Assembly (NCBI RefSeq): GCF_003345255.1
Contig: NZ_CP029331.1
Location: 1,488,001 to 1,552,000 of the forward strand
DNA length: 64,000 nt
Reading direction: 5' to 3'
Source: Pseudothauera hydrothermalis
GTDB lineage: Bacteria; Pseudomonadota; Gammaproteobacteria; Burkholderiales; Rhodocyclaceae
Shown here: positions 9,555 through 19,767 of the stretch, piece after piece
Position numbering within the stretch: position 1 is the stretch's first letter
How the letters are laid out: each line of letters opens with the position of its first letter
Position numbers and translations under genes: made by a program
Notes under the pieces: generated by a model
Told to the model about the DNA's origin: nothing
The model's input: the letters and a program-made list of their open reading frames with translations, nothing else
Databases searched by the model: none

Positions 9555-11114
9555 ATGGATCATCTGGTCTTTGACAACCGCTTCGTCCGCGAGCTACCCG
9601 GCGACCCCAGCGACGCACCGCATGTACGCCAGGTTTTGGGCGCCTGCTACTCGCGGGTGCAGCCGACGCCGGTGAGGGCGCCGGAACTGGTTGCCTGGTC
9701 GCGCGAAGTGGCCGCGATGCTCGATCTAGACGAGCAGGACATTCGCTCGCCGCGCTTTACGCAAGTATTTGTCGGCAACGCGCTCTTGCCGGGTATGGCG
9801 CCGTATGCCGCCTGCTACGGCGGCCATCAGTTTGGCGCCTGGGCAGGGCAGCTTGGCGACGGGCGGGCAATATGCCTGGGGGAAGTGATCAATTCCCGCG
9901 GGGAGCGCCTGGAACTGCAGCTCAAAGGCGCCGGCCCCACGCCTTACGCCCGCCGCGCCGATGGACGTGCAGTGCTGCGCTCGTCTCTGCGCGAGTTTCT
10001 CTGCAGCGAGGCCATGCACCACCTGGGCGTACCCACCACCCGGGCGCTGTCCTTGATTGCCACCGGTGAGACCGTGGTGCGCGATATGTTCTACGACGGC
10101 TATCCCGCTCCGGAACCCGGCGCGGTGGTGTGCCGTGTCGCGCCGTCTTTCATCCGTTTTGGTAATTTTGAAATTTTCGCCGCCCGCGGCGAACTCGATG
10201 TGCTTGAAAAACTGGTCGATTTCACCATAGCGCGCGACTTTCCGTGGATCGAGGGCAGCGTACCGCAACGCCGCGCAGCCTGGTTCATCGAGGTGTGTGA
10301 GCGCACTGCGCGGCTGATAGCGCACTGGATGCGGGTGGGTTTTGTCCATGGCGTGATGAATACCGACAACATGTCGATCCTCGGGCTCACCATCGATTAC
10401 GGCCCTTATGGATGGATCGAAAACTTCGACCGCGACTGGACACCCAACACCACCGACGAGGCCACACGACGTTATCGCTTCGGTTACCAGCCGCGCATTG
10501 CGCAATGGAATCTGCTGCAACTGGCCAATGCGCTGTATCCCGTGTTTGGCGTCAGCGAGCCGCTGCAAGCGGGACTGGACCGCTATCTGGCGGTGTTCGA
10601 GGCCGAGAATCGGCGCATGCTGGCCGACAAACTTGGGATGGCACACTTTGACGATGACGACGCCACCCGGGTGGAGGCGCTGTTCAAACTGATGACCAAG
10701 GCCGAGCTTGATATGACCATTTTCTTTCGCCAGCTTGCCCAGCTCGATCCGGATGCGCCCTCACTGGCGCCCTTGGAAGAAGCGTTCTACTCGCCGGACA
10801 AGCGTGCGCTGCATGGGCCCGAAGTGCTTGCCTGGCTCAACGATTACGCCGCACGCTTGCGCGCCGAAGGGCGTCCGGCGCAAATACGGCGCGCACAAAT
10901 GAATGCCGCCAACCCGCGTTATGTTTTGCGCAACTGGCTGGCACAAGAAGCCATCGATGCCGCGGAAAAAGGGGATTACAGTCGGGTGGCGGACACCCTG
11001 GAAGTCATGCGCCGGCCCTATCGGGAACAACCCGGGCGCGAGCACTTCGCATCCCGACGCCCTGACTGGGCGCGCAACCGTCCCGGATGTTCGATGCTCT
11101 CATGTAGTTCCTGA
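9555..11114 (+). CDS. selO: Protein adenylyltransferase SelO (YdiU family)
   Basis: Pseudokinase-fold enzyme that transfers AMP to protein hydroxyl side chains. ATG 9555 gives [17 protein letters not shown], the normal family start; 519 residues. Family blocks are intact: [36 protein letters not shown] (nucleotide site), [13 protein letters not shown] and [14 protein letters not shown] (metal and catalytic loop). The C-terminus ends CSMLSCSS, the conserved tail in which eukaryotic SelO carries selenocysteine; here Cys is encoded. Convergent with smpB, 23 nt apart, no obvious terminator between them. Confidence 0.94.
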   Translation: MDHLVFDNRFVRELPGDPSDAPHVRQVLGACYSRVQPTPVRAPELVAWSREVAAMLDLDEQDIRSPRFTQVFVGNALLPGMAPYAACYGGHQFGAWAGQLGDGRAICLGEVINSRGERLELQLKGAGPTPYARRADGRAVLRSSLREFLCSEAMHHLGVPTTRALSLIATGETVVRDMFYDGYPAPEPGAVVCRVAPSFIRFGNFEIFAARGELDVLEKLVDFTIARDFPWIEGSVPQRRAAWFIEVCERTARLIAHWMRVGFVHGVMNTDNMSILGLTIDYGPYGWIENFDRDWTPNTTDEATRRYRFGYQPRIAQWNLLQLANALYPVFGVSEPLQAGLDRYLAVFEAENRRMLADKLGMAHFDDDDATRVEALFKLMTKAELDMTIFFRQLAQLDPDAPSLAPLEEAFYSPDKRALHGPEVLAWLNDYAARLRAEGRPAQIRRAQMNAANPRYVLRNWLAQEAIDAAEKGDYSRVADTLEVMRRPYREQPGREHFASRRPDWARNRPGCSMLSCSS

Positions 11115-11137
11115 ATCGATCCGCTCGTGGCTGCACC

Positions 11138-11584
11138 CTAGACCTTGATGCGCATCATGCGCTGCTTTTCACGCTCCCAGTCGCGCTTTTTCTCGCTTTC
11201 ACGTTTGTCATATTGTTTTTTACCCTTGGCCAGGCCGATGGTCGCCTTGATCCGGCCCTTGCTGTAATGCAGATCCAGCGGCACCAGGGCATAGCCCGCG
11301 CGTTCGACCTTGCCGATGAGTTTGTCGATTTCGTGGGCGTGAAGCAGCAGCTTACGGGTGCGGGTGGGGTCGGCGTGGACATGGGTCGATGCGCTGGCTA
11401 GCGGTGTGATGTGCATGCCGAAAAGGAAGATTTCGCCATTGCGAATGACGACGTAAGATTCCTTGATGTTGGCGCGGCCGGCGCGGATGGCCTTGACCTC
11501 CCAGCCTTCGAGGACGATACCGGCCTCATGCTTTTCCTCGATGAAATAGTCGTGAAAGGCCTTGCGGTTGTCGATGATGCTCAT
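11138..11584 (-). CDS. smpB: SsrA-binding protein SmpB
   Basis: tmRNA-binding protein needed for trans-translation of stalled ribosomes. 148 residues, starting [17 protein letters not shown] and ending with the basic tail [11 protein letters not shown] that enters the ribosomal A site. The core [20 protein letters not shown] is typical. It is divergent from ratA, with the start codons 98 bp apart and a shared palindromic promoter region between them; the same smpB/ratA arrangement is common in beta- and gammaproteobacteria. The ssrA gene itself is not in this window. Confidence 0.96.
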   Translation of the reverse strand: MSIIDNRKAFHDYFIEEKHEAGIVLEGWEVKAIRAGRANIKESYVVIRNGEIFLFGMHITPLASASTHVHADPTRTRKLLLHAHEIDKLIGKVERAGYALVPLDLHYSKGRIKATIGLAKGKKQYDKRESEKKRDWEREKQRMMRIKV

Positions 11585-11643
11585 GATTTATTTGGCGCAG
11601 GCGGCACCGTTGCGGTGCGAAATCAAGTACGGCGGCTTTGCGG

Positions 11644-11660
11644 TAGAATCGCGCATTCTA
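11644..11660. promoter_or_regulatory. Palindrome with back-to-back -10-like elements between smpB and ratA
   Basis: TAGAAT-CGCGC-ATTCTA is a perfect 6+6 inverted repeat, so each strand carries a TAGAAT -10-like hexamer at a workable distance from its gene (34 nt to ratA, 60 nt to smpB). No good -35 is visible on either strand, so the promoter reading is tentative. Confidence 0.4.
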
Positions 11661-11682
11661 GCAGCTCGCCCACGCCCGCATC

Positions 11683-12120
11683 ATGGCCGAAGTCAACAAG
11701 CTCGTTCTCATTGAATTCACTCCGGCGCAGATGTTCGAACTGGTCGACCGTTGCGAGGACTATCCGCAGTTTTTGCCCTGGTGCGGCGGCGCGGAAGTGC
11801 ACACCCGCACCGACACGCAAACGGTAGCAACCATCCATATCAACTATCACGGCATCAAGGCGCACTTTAGCACCGAGAACGAAAAACGCCCCCCGCACGA
11901 AATGCTGATCCGCCTGAAGGAAGGGCCTTTTCGCCACCTGAACGGGCACTGGCGCTTTACTGCGTTGGGCGATGCCGCCTGTAAAATCGAATTTGGCCTG
12001 CATTACGAATTTTCCAGCAAATTGCTGGAAAAGGCGCTGGGGCCGGTGTTCAACCACATCGCCAACACTTTTGTCGATTCTTTCGTCAAGCGCGCGATGC
12101 AGGTGTATGCAAAGGACTGA
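11683..12120 (+). CDS. ratA: RatA/COQ10-like START-domain protein
   Basis: 145-residue START/polyketide cyclase-fold protein. It opens MAEVNKLVLIEFTPAQMFEL and contains VDRCEDYPQFLPWC, both hallmarks of the RatA/COQ10 family. E. coli RatA was described as inhibiting 70S assembly, and eukaryotic homologues bind coenzyme Q; the true role in this organism is unknown. It overlaps or nearly touches the following rnfH-like gene, as in many proteobacteria, so the pair is probably co-transcribed. Confidence 0.9.
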   Translation: MAEVNKLVLIEFTPAQMFELVDRCEDYPQFLPWCGGAEVHTRTDTQTVATIHINYHGIKAHFSTENEKRPPHEMLIRLKEGPFRHLNGHWRFTALGDAACKIEFGLHYEFSSKLLEKALGPVFNHIANTFVDSFVKRAMQVYAKD

Positions 12121-12124
12121 ACAA

Positions 12125-12445
12125 GTGGCCGACCGTATCAACGTGGAAGTAAGCTACGCGCTGCCGCACCGTCAGGAGATCGTGCGCCTGACTTTGCCCC
12201 TTGGCGCGACCGTCTTCGACGCAGTGCAAGCATCGGGTTTATTGCAGAAATACCCTGAGATCGACCTCGAAGGGCAAAATAAACTCGGTATCTACGCCAA
12301 ACTGACCAAGCCCGATACCGTATTGCGCGACCGCGACCGGGTGGAAATCTACCGTCCGCTGATTGCCGATCCCAAGGCAGTGCGTAAAAAACGCGCCGAT
12401 GAAGGCAAGGCCATGAAAAAAGGCGGTGCGTCCGATCAGGGCTGA
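12125..12445 (+). CDS. rnfH: RnfH-family ubiquitin-like protein
   Basis: 106-residue beta-grasp protein of the RnfH (UPF0125) family. I chose GTG 12125 because AAAGGA lies about 8 nt upstream and the domain starts at once (DRINVEVSYALP); ATG 12107 in the same frame, which would overlap ratA by 14 nt, is the alternative. The core VFDAVQASGLLQKYPEIDL and RVEIYRPLIADPK is typical. The function is unknown despite the name; no rnf operon is in the window. Confidence 0.88.
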   Translation: MADRINVEVSYALPHRQEIVRLTLPLGATVFDAVQASGLLQKYPEIDLEGQNKLGIYAKLTKPDTVLRDRDRVEIYRPLIADPKAVRKKRADEGKAMKKGGASDQG

Positions 12446-12475
12446 TGCGTGTTTCAGGCCGGTGACAGGCAGCCG

Positions 12476-14543
<2,068 letters not shown>

Positions 14544-14561
14544 CCGGCCCCGTTCCGTAGC

Positions 14562-14590
14562 AAGGCGGCCAATGCCGCCTTTATTCTTTT
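14562..14590 (+). terminator. Hairpin between guaB and guaA
   Basis: Perfect 8-bp stem AAGGCGGC / GCCGCCTT around loop CAAT (14562-14581), followed by a T-rich tract TATTCTTTT. It ends only 15 nt before guaA's start codon, so it may be a leaky terminator that lowers guaA relative to guaB. Confidence 0.6.
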
Positions 14591-14605
14591 CCGCAAGGCC
14601 ATTTT

Positions 14606-16171
14606 ATGTCTCACCAGAAGATTCTCATCCTCGATTTCGGCTCCCAACTCTCGCAACTCATCGCCCGCCGAGTGCGCGAACAGCAGGTGTATTGCGAGCT
14701 GCATCCGTTCGATGTGTCCGATGCCTTCGTGCGGGAATTTGCCCCCGCAGGCATCATCCTGTCTGGCGGACCGAATTCGGTGTATCAGGCCGTGGACTGG
14801 AAAGCGCCGTCTGCGGTGTTCGAACTGGGCGTGCCGGTGCTGGGCATTTGCTATGGCATGCAAACCATGGCCGAGCAACTCGGCGGCAAAGTGGAAAGTG
14901 CCAGTAAGCGCGAATTCGGCTATGCCGAAATGCGCGCGCGCGGCCACTCAAAGCTCTTCGACGGCATCCAGGATCGCACTAACGACCAGGGCCACGGCCT
15001 GCTGGACGTATGGATGAGCCATGGCGACAAGGTCACCGAACTGCCGCCGGGCTTTTCCGTCATCGGCAGCAGTGAATCGTGTCCGATTGCGGCCATGGCC
15101 GATGAGGCGCGCGCATTCTATGGCGTGCAGTTTCATCCGGAGGTCACCCACACCCTCAAGGGCAAAGAAATCATCGCCCGCTTCGTGCATGAGATCTGCG
15201 GCTGTGGCCACGACTGGAACATGCCCGATTATGTGAGCGAGGCCGTGGAGAAAATCCGCGCACAGGTGGGCGACGAAGAGGTCATCCTGGGTTTGTCCGG
15301 CGGCGTGGATTCTTCGGTGGCCGCTGCCTTGATTCATCGCGCCATCGGCGACCAATTGACCTGCGTGTTTGTCGATAACGGCCTCTTGCGCCTGAACGAA
15401 GCCGCCCAAGTGATGCAAACCTTCGCCCGTTCGTTGGGCGTGAAGGTCATCCATGTCGATGCCGCCGAGCAGTTCATGCGCCAGCTCCAAGGCGTGTCCG
15501 ACCCGGAGCAAAAACGCAAAATCATCGGCCGCGAATTCGTCGAGGTCTTCCAGGCCGAAGCGGCCAAACTGACCCGGGCGAAATGGCTGGCGCAAGGGAC
15601 CATCTACCCGGACGTGATCGAATCGGCTGGAGCCAAAACCGGCAAAGCGCACGCCATCAAAAGCCATCACAACGTCGGCGGCCTGCCTGAGACGCTTAAC
15701 CTCAAGCTTCTGGAGCCGCTGCGCGACCTGTTCAAGGACGAAGTGCGCGAACTCGGTATTGCACTTGGCTTGCCGCATGACATGGTCTATCGCCATCCTT
15801 TCCCAGGCCCCGGCCTGGGCGTGCGCATCCTGGGGGAAGTGAAGAAAGAATACGCCGACCTGTTGCGCCGTGCGGACGCCATTTTCATCGACGAACTACG
15901 CGCCGCCGACTGGTACGACAAAGTCAGCCAAGCCTTTGCGGTTTTCCTGCCGGTCAAAAGCGTCGGCGTGATGGGCGACGGGCGTACCTATGAATACGTG
16001 GTGGCGCTGCGCGCCGTGCAAACGCAGGATTTCATGACCGCGCACTGGGCCGAACTGCCCCACAGCCTGTTGGGCAAAGTCTCCAACCGCATCATCAACG
16101 AAGTGCGCGGCATCAACCGTGTGGTCTACGACATCTCGGGCAAACCGCCGGCAACGATCGAGTGGGAGTGA
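14606..16171 (+). CDS. guaA: GMP synthase (glutamine-hydrolysing)
   Basis: Converts XMP to GMP using glutamine and ATP. 521 residues. The N-terminal class I glutamine amidotransferase has its nucleophile Cys82 in [12 protein letters not shown] and His in GVQFHPEV. The ATP-pyrophosphatase domain has the PP-loop [15 protein letters not shown], and the C-terminal dimerisation domain ends [15 protein letters not shown], the family's normal last residues. Downstream of it the conserved chromosome gives way to the degraded island that starts at about 16172. Confidence 0.97.
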   Translation: MSHQKILILDFGSQLSQLIARRVREQQVYCELHPFDVSDAFVREFAPAGIILSGGPNSVYQAVDWKAPSAVFELGVPVLGICYGMQTMAEQLGGKVESASKREFGYAEMRARGHSKLFDGIQDRTNDQGHGLLDVWMSHGDKVTELPPGFSVIGSSESCPIAAMADEARAFYGVQFHPEVTHTLKGKEIIARFVHEICGCGHDWNMPDYVSEAVEKIRAQVGDEEVILGLSGGVDSSVAAALIHRAIGDQLTCVFVDNGLLRLNEAAQVMQTFARSLGVKVIHVDAAEQFMRQLQGVSDPEQKRKIIGREFVEVFQAEAAKLTRAKWLAQGTIYPDVIESAGAKTGKAHAIKSHHNVGGLPETLNLKLLEPLRDLFKDEVRELGIALGLPHDMVYRHPFPGPGLGVRILGEVKKEYADLLRRADAIFIDELRAADWYDKVSQAFAVFLPVKSVGVMGDGRTYEYVVALRAVQTQDFMTAHWAELPHSLLGKVSNRIINEVRGINRVVYDISGKPPATIEWE

Positions 16172-16275
16172 GTCGTGAATGAGTCGTAACGGGTATCGAG
16201 GACGGGCGAGGCGTTGAAAAATAGCAGTTTTTGTACTCGACGCAGCCATTGTTCCGTCAATGACTCCAGCGCAAC

Positions 16276-16447
16276 ATGAGCGAGCTGCACAACGATACCG
16301 ATCGGGGTGCTTCCCCCAATCCGGCCAACGAGCGGCGTAAACAACTTGCCGCGCTCATCCCCGAAGCGTTTTCGAAGGGCGGCTCGACGTGGCCGCCCTC
16401 AAGCGCGACTGAATCGCCCCGGATTTCGCGGAAGACTCCGAGGAGCT
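16276..16447 (+). pseudogene. 5' remnant of an adenine-specific DNA methyltransferase gene
   Basis: ATG 16276 opens MSELHNDTDRGASPNPANER and then KQLAALIPEAFS, which I recognise as the N-terminus of type III-like (Mod) adenine methyltransferases. After about codon 35 the frame must shift by one base to continue as RLDVAALKRD, where a TGA interrupts, and the same frame resumes as IAPDFAEDSEEL. The homology stops exactly where the IS3 remnant begins. No catalytic motif (DPPY or FxGxG) remains. The 104 nt before it (16172-16275) hold nothing I can identify. Confidence 0.6.
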
Positions 16448-16763
16448 AAGTGCTGGCACATTCTGCCTGCACGGTGAGTTGCTGATAATACCGATCCTCA
16501 GCCTGGGCGGGTGGGATGTATCCGAGGGGTTCGAAGAGTCGTTGGTGGTTGAACCAGGTCACCCATTCGAGGGTGGTCAGTTCCAGTGATTCCACCGTTT
16601 TCCAGGGTGCCCGGCGATGGATCAATTCGGCCTTGTAGAGGCCGTTGATGGTTTCGGCCAGGCGCTCGGTGTAGCGGATGGAAACGTATTGTGATCCACG
16701 ATCCGAATGATGAATCAGGCTGCCATTGCGCACCGGCTGGCGGTCGTAAAGGGCTTGTTCGAG
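16446..16763 (-). pseudogene. IS3-family transposase orfB, 3' part, internally deleted
   Basis: Reads in frame (minus strand) from the IS66 target duplication as LEQALYDRQPVRNGSL, IHHSDRGSQYVSIRYTERLAE then TINGLYKAELIHRRAP and FNHQRLFEPLGYIPPAQAE, the C-terminal half of an IS3-family DDE transposase. The stretch normally found between two LAE triplets (about 20 residues) is missing, which collapses the spacing between the second Asp and the catalytic Glu. The C-terminus is also cut short (AECAST, TAG at 16446-16448) at the junction with the methyltransferase remnant, and no terminal inverted repeat is seen. Certainly inactive. Confidence 0.88.
16756..16763. repeat. 8-bp target-site duplication, left copy
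   Basis: TGTTCGAG directly abuts the left end of the IS66 element; an identical copy lies at 19768-19775. Removing the element and one copy restores the IS3 transposase frame (DALEQALYDR). Confidence 0.93.
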
Positions 16764-16785
16764 GTAACCGTCCGAGCGACCCCGT
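16764..16785. repeat. IS66 terminal inverted repeat (right end)
   Basis: 22 bp starting GTAACCGTCCGAGC, matching the complement of 19746-19767 with one mismatch (G for A at position 15). This is the end downstream of the transposition genes. Confidence 0.92.
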
Positions 16786-16806
16786 TCCCCGGCGGTGCCG
16801 AGGGCT

Positions 16807-17316
16807 TCAGAGGTCGACGACGTGCCTGAGCAGTCCGAACGACACGCGCCAGCCGGGCTCGTTCTCGCAGTCGACGCTGGCCGTCTTCTGATTGATGCGC
16901 ACGATGGTGCCGATGCGCGTCTGCAGATGGCGATCCTCGAAGCTGACGCGATCGCCGACGCGGAAGTCCTCGCGGGTGGGACGTTGGGCGGGCTTGGCGG
17001 TTGGCACCTGAGGCGCGGCGCGGCTGTCGGCAGGGAGTTCGATCGCTGCATAGGGCAGCGTCCAGGTCGCACGGGTGGCGTCGTCCTGCACCGTGACTTG
17101 AGTGTCCTTCATCGCCACCACGGTGCCGCTTCGCAGTTGCAGTGCGGCACCCGGGGCTTTCCCGTCCACGAAACGCACCCGTTTCCCCAGGTTCAGATGC
17201 AGCCGGATCTGCACGATCCGCGACGGATCCGACATCAGACGCTCGATCACGCGCGACAGGTGGAACAGTTCGAGCGAGCTTGCGCGGTTGAGGGCTTCGA
17301 GGGTGGCGGGATCCAT
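16807..17316 (-). CDS. Fourth gene of the IS66 element, unknown function
   Basis: 169 residues; its ATG overlaps the tnpC stop by one base (TGATG), so it is translationally coupled to the transposase and ends 21 bp inside the terminal repeat. The N-terminal half is helical and charged (MDPATLEALNRASSLELFHL); the C-terminal half has a short beta-rich segment DFRVGDRVSFEDRHLQTRIG followed by TIVRINQKTASVDCENEPGW, which resembles a KOW/SH3-like RNA- or protein-binding fold. I do not recognise a named family. It could be an accessory transposition factor or a passenger gene. Confidence 0.8.
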   Translation of the reverse strand: MDPATLEALNRASSLELFHLSRVIERLMSDPSRIVQIRLHLNLGKRVRFVDGKAPGAALQLRSGTVVAMKDTQVTVQDDATRATWTLPYAAIELPADSRAAPQVPTAKPAQRPTREDFRVGDRVSFEDRHLQTRIGTIVRINQKTASVDCENEPGWRVSFGLLRHVVDL

Positions 17317-18869
17317 CAGGGCGCGGGCTTCCAGTTCATCGGCAGCAGTTCGTCGAGCCGGTCCATGCGGTGGCCGGGCAGGCGCGTGAGCACATCCTTC
17401 AGGTAGGCGTAGGGCTCAATGCCGTTCAACCGCGCCGTCTCGATCAGCGAGAGTGCCACGGCGGCGGCCCGTCCGCCACGTGGACTTCCGGCAAACAGCC
17501 AGTTCTTCCTCGAGATCGCCACCGGCCGCATCGCCCGCTCGGCGGTATTGTTGTCCGGCGCGAGCAGGCCACTGTCGGCAAACACGGTGAGCGCTGTCCA
17601 GTTCGACAGCGCGTAGGCAAACGCACGTCCCAGCGGCGAGCGCGGCAGCAGCGTCGGCTGGTGATGGGCGAGCCAACGGTGGAACGCGGTCAGCACCCGC
17701 CGGGTGCGCCCTTGGCGCACGCGCAGGCGTACGTCCGGGTCGGCCTCGGCCAGGCGACGCTCGATGCGGTAGATCAGCCCGATGAAGCGCAACGCGTTAT
17801 CGGCCAGCCCGGGCGGCGCCCCCTTGGGGGCGGCCTTGATCACATCGAAGAACTTGCGCCGCACATGCGCCCAGCACGCCACATGGGTGACGCCCTCGCG
17901 GAAGCTGGCGTGGTAGCCGCTGTAGTCGTCGGCCTGCAGGTAGCCGCGCCACGCGCCCAGGATCCGGCGCGGATGCGTCCCGGATCGATCGGCCGTGAAG
18001 TCGTAGAGGGCGGCCGGAGCCACCTTGTGCCACTGACCCTCATCGTCCTTCTGTTGCCCGCCGGCCAGATAGACCCACATCCGGGCGGTGATCGTCTTGC
18101 CGGGGGCCTGAAGGGCCAGCGTGGTGTCGTCGGTGAAGATCACCGGGCTCGAGAGTACGTGGCGCTGCAGGGCCGGCATCAACACGGCGAGCAACTCGGT
18201 CGCATCGAGCACCCAGTCGCACAGCGTCTGACGTGACAGGGCAACGCCTTGGCGCGCAAAGATCCGCGACTGTCGCGCCAGCGGGCAGTGATCGAGGTAT
18301 TTCGACACCATCACGTGGGCGAGCAGCCCGGCGCCGGCGTTGCTCCTGAGCAGCGGCGAGCCCTGGGCCGTAGCAGTGCGCACGGTACTGCGGCCGTCGG
18401 CGCTCTCGCAGCGGTACTTCAGGCGCACGTTCTGGATCACTTCGAGCCGGGCGGGGATGTACTCGAGCAACTCCGAGACCTCCTCGCCGATGCGCTCGAG
18501 CGAGGCGTAGCCGGCCTTCTCGGCATCGGAGAGGTCGTGCTCGACGCGCCGGCGCGGCAGATCCGGGCTGATCGCCGGCCGCCCGCCCTTGCGCCGGGTG
18601 TGAGCGCCGACCTCGCGCCGCTCCTCGGCCGGCACAGGGAACTGTACTGGGTCGGACCACAGTTCTGCCTGCCCGAGGTGGATCACCTCGCTGCGCGGCC
18701 CGAACAGGCGCCGCCGCAGCTCGACCAACTGGTGACGCAGGGTATCGAGCTGGGCGTCGAACTGCGCACGCATCGCCTGCATCTGCTGCCCCAGCTCGAG
18801 CACCAGATCCTGCAGCGGAGCAACCTCCGTGGGCAGGCTGGCGCGATCGATCGGGGCAGGCAGGTTCAT
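17316..18869 (-). CDS. tnpC: IS66-family transposase TnpC
   Basis: Main DDE-type transposase of the element, 517 residues from ATG 18869 (GTG 18896 in frame is an alternative). Features in order: an N-terminal leucine-rich coiled coil (LQDLVLELGQQMQAMRAQFD), the RRRLFGPRSE motif, a Cys-containing region, FTDDTTLALQAPGK with the first catalytic Asp, LQADDYSGYHASF with the second, HVACWAHVRRKFFD, and near the end DNNTAERAMRPVAISRKNWLF with the catalytic Glu. This is full family length with no breaks. Its stop overlaps the start of the fourth gene. Confidence 0.94.
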   Translation of the reverse strand: MNLPAPIDRASLPTEVAPLQDLVLELGQQMQAMRAQFDAQLDTLRHQLVELRRRLFGPRSEVIHLGQAELWSDPVQFPVPAEERREVGAHTRRKGGRPAISPDLPRRRVEHDLSDAEKAGYASLERIGEEVSELLEYIPARLEVIQNVRLKYRCESADGRSTVRTATAQGSPLLRSNAGAGLLAHVMVSKYLDHCPLARQSRIFARQGVALSRQTLCDWVLDATELLAVLMPALQRHVLSSPVIFTDDTTLALQAPGKTITARMWVYLAGGQQKDDEGQWHKVAPAALYDFTADRSGTHPRRILGAWRGYLQADDYSGYHASFREGVTHVACWAHVRRKFFDVIKAAPKGAPPGLADNALRFIGLIYRIERRLAEADPDVRLRVRQGRTRRVLTAFHRWLAHHQPTLLPRSPLGRAFAYALSNWTALTVFADSGLLAPDNNTAERAMRPVAISRKNWLFAGSPRGGRAAAVALSLIETARLNGIEPYAYLKDVLTRLPGHRMDRLDELLPMNWKPAP

Positions 18870-18941
18870 GGGCCATGAGCATGCCAGCACCGGCACCTCG
18901 GGTGAATGCGGTGAATCACCGATTGCCCACGCGGCCGCGAC

Positions 18942-19289
18942 TTACCCCACGACGCTGGCCGCCACCGGCGCCAGGCGGCGTGTCCGCGACAGATCGATAC
19001 CATCGAGCCAGGCCAGCAACTCGCTCATCGCCAGGCCCTCAGCCGACAGCCGCGCGGGGTCGGTGAAACGCCCGCGCTCCAGGCGCTTGTACAGCACCCA
19101 GAACCCATGGCGGTCCCACACCAGCAGCTTGGCCTTGTCGCGGCGCCGACCGATGAACACGAACACCTGACCCGAGAGCGGGTTCATGCCCATGCAGCGC
19201 GACACGATCTGCGCGAGCCCATCGATCGACTTCCTCATGTCCACCGCTTCGCTATAGACGTGGGCGCGGATCGCCGAGGACAGGATCAC
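18942..19289 (-). CDS. tnpB: IS66 accessory protein TnpB
   Basis: 115 residues. It starts at GTG 19289, overlapping the tnpA stop as GTGA, so the two are translationally coupled. The sequence VYSEAVDMRKSIDGLAQIV, then NPLSGQVFVFIGRRRDKAKL and WDRHGFWVLYKRLERGRF, is the standard IS66 Orf2 (TnpB). Unrelated to the RNA-guided TnpB of IS200/IS605 despite the name. Required for transposition in characterised IS66 elements, mechanism unknown. Confidence 0.93.
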   Translation of the reverse strand: MILSSAIRAHVYSEAVDMRKSIDGLAQIVSRCMGMNPLSGQVFVFIGRRRDKAKLLVWDRHGFWVLYKRLERGRFTDPARLSAEGLAMSELLAWLDGIDLSRTRRLAPVAASVVG

Positions 19290-19681
19290 GGCAGCCGCGC
19301 CAGCACGCGATCGAGCACCTGCCGCGCAGCCGCCCCGTGCAGGCGCAGCGTCATCGATTCGGGCAGCACGACTTCGATCTGCATCGCATCGACCTGCCCC
19401 GAGGAGGCTGGCTGCACGAGCGCGATGAACCGGCCGCCGGCTTCGCCCACTGCCGACCCTGCCTCGACAGCGGCCAGGCGGTTGATGCGGTGCCGGAACG
19501 TCGACAGCGCCAGGCCGGTGGCCTGGCAATACTGCGGAATGCTCAAGCCTTGCCGGCGCCGCTGCTGCTCATGCGAGCGCCAGAATGCATCGTCGCGATG
19601 CACGCGCCGCTGAACGCCCGCTTCGCCACGGTCCTGAGCCGGTGGTTCTTCCAGCGCCATCAGTCTGTCCTGCTCCATCAT
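19286..19681 (-). CDS. tnpA: IS66 accessory protein TnpA
   Basis: 131 residues from ATG 19681, with AGGAGAG seven nt upstream. It contains FWRSHEQQRRRQGLSIPQYC and QATGLALSTFRHRIN, the helix-turn-helix DNA-binding segment of IS66 Orf1, and ends in an oligomerisation-like MTLRLHGAAARQVLDRVLA. First gene of the element; its leader (19682-19745) lies between the terminal repeat and its ribosome site. Confidence 0.9.
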   Translation of the reverse strand: MMEQDRLMALEEPPAQDRGEAGVQRRVHRDDAFWRSHEQQRRRQGLSIPQYCQATGLALSTFRHRINRLAAVEAGSAVGEAGGRFIALVQPASSGQVDAMQIEVVLPESMTLRLHGAAARQVLDRVLARLP

Positions 19682-19745
19682 CGTCGCTCTCCTGAAGTGA
19701 ATTCGGGAGCCGCAACGATCGGCGATTCAGCGCTGACCGGGAACT

Positions 19746-19767
19746 ACGGGGTTGCTCGGACGGTTAC
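19746..19767. repeat. IS66 terminal inverted repeat (left end, upstream of tnpA)
   Basis: Complement starts GTAACCGTCCGAGC and pairs with 16764-16785 at 21 of 22 positions. Its first bases create the TAA stop that truncates the IS3 transposase frame. Confidence 0.92.

Larger units (their letters stand above)
16764..19767 (-). mobile_element. Complete IS66-family insertion sequence (3004 bp)
   Basis: Bounded by terminal inverted repeats beginning GTAACCGTCCGAGC at both ends (16764-16785 and the complement of 19746-19767; 21 of 22 bases match) and by the 8-bp direct repeat TGTTCGAG. GTAA termini and 8-bp duplications are IS66 family traits. It carries four minus-strand genes in order tnpA, tnpB, tnpC and a fourth, accessory gene. 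All are open, so the element could still be active. It sits inside an IS3-family transposase gene. Confidence 0.95.

Noticed and set aside
11683-12445. ratA-rnfH as a classical toxin-antitoxin pair
   Set aside because: Both belong to widely conserved housekeeping families; the pair name is historical and the sequence shows no toxin-antitoxin features such as an antitoxin DNA-binding domain.
18942-19289. TnpB as an RNA-guided nuclease
   Set aside because: This is the IS66 Orf2 protein of 115 residues, without RuvC or zinc-finger motifs; only the name is shared.
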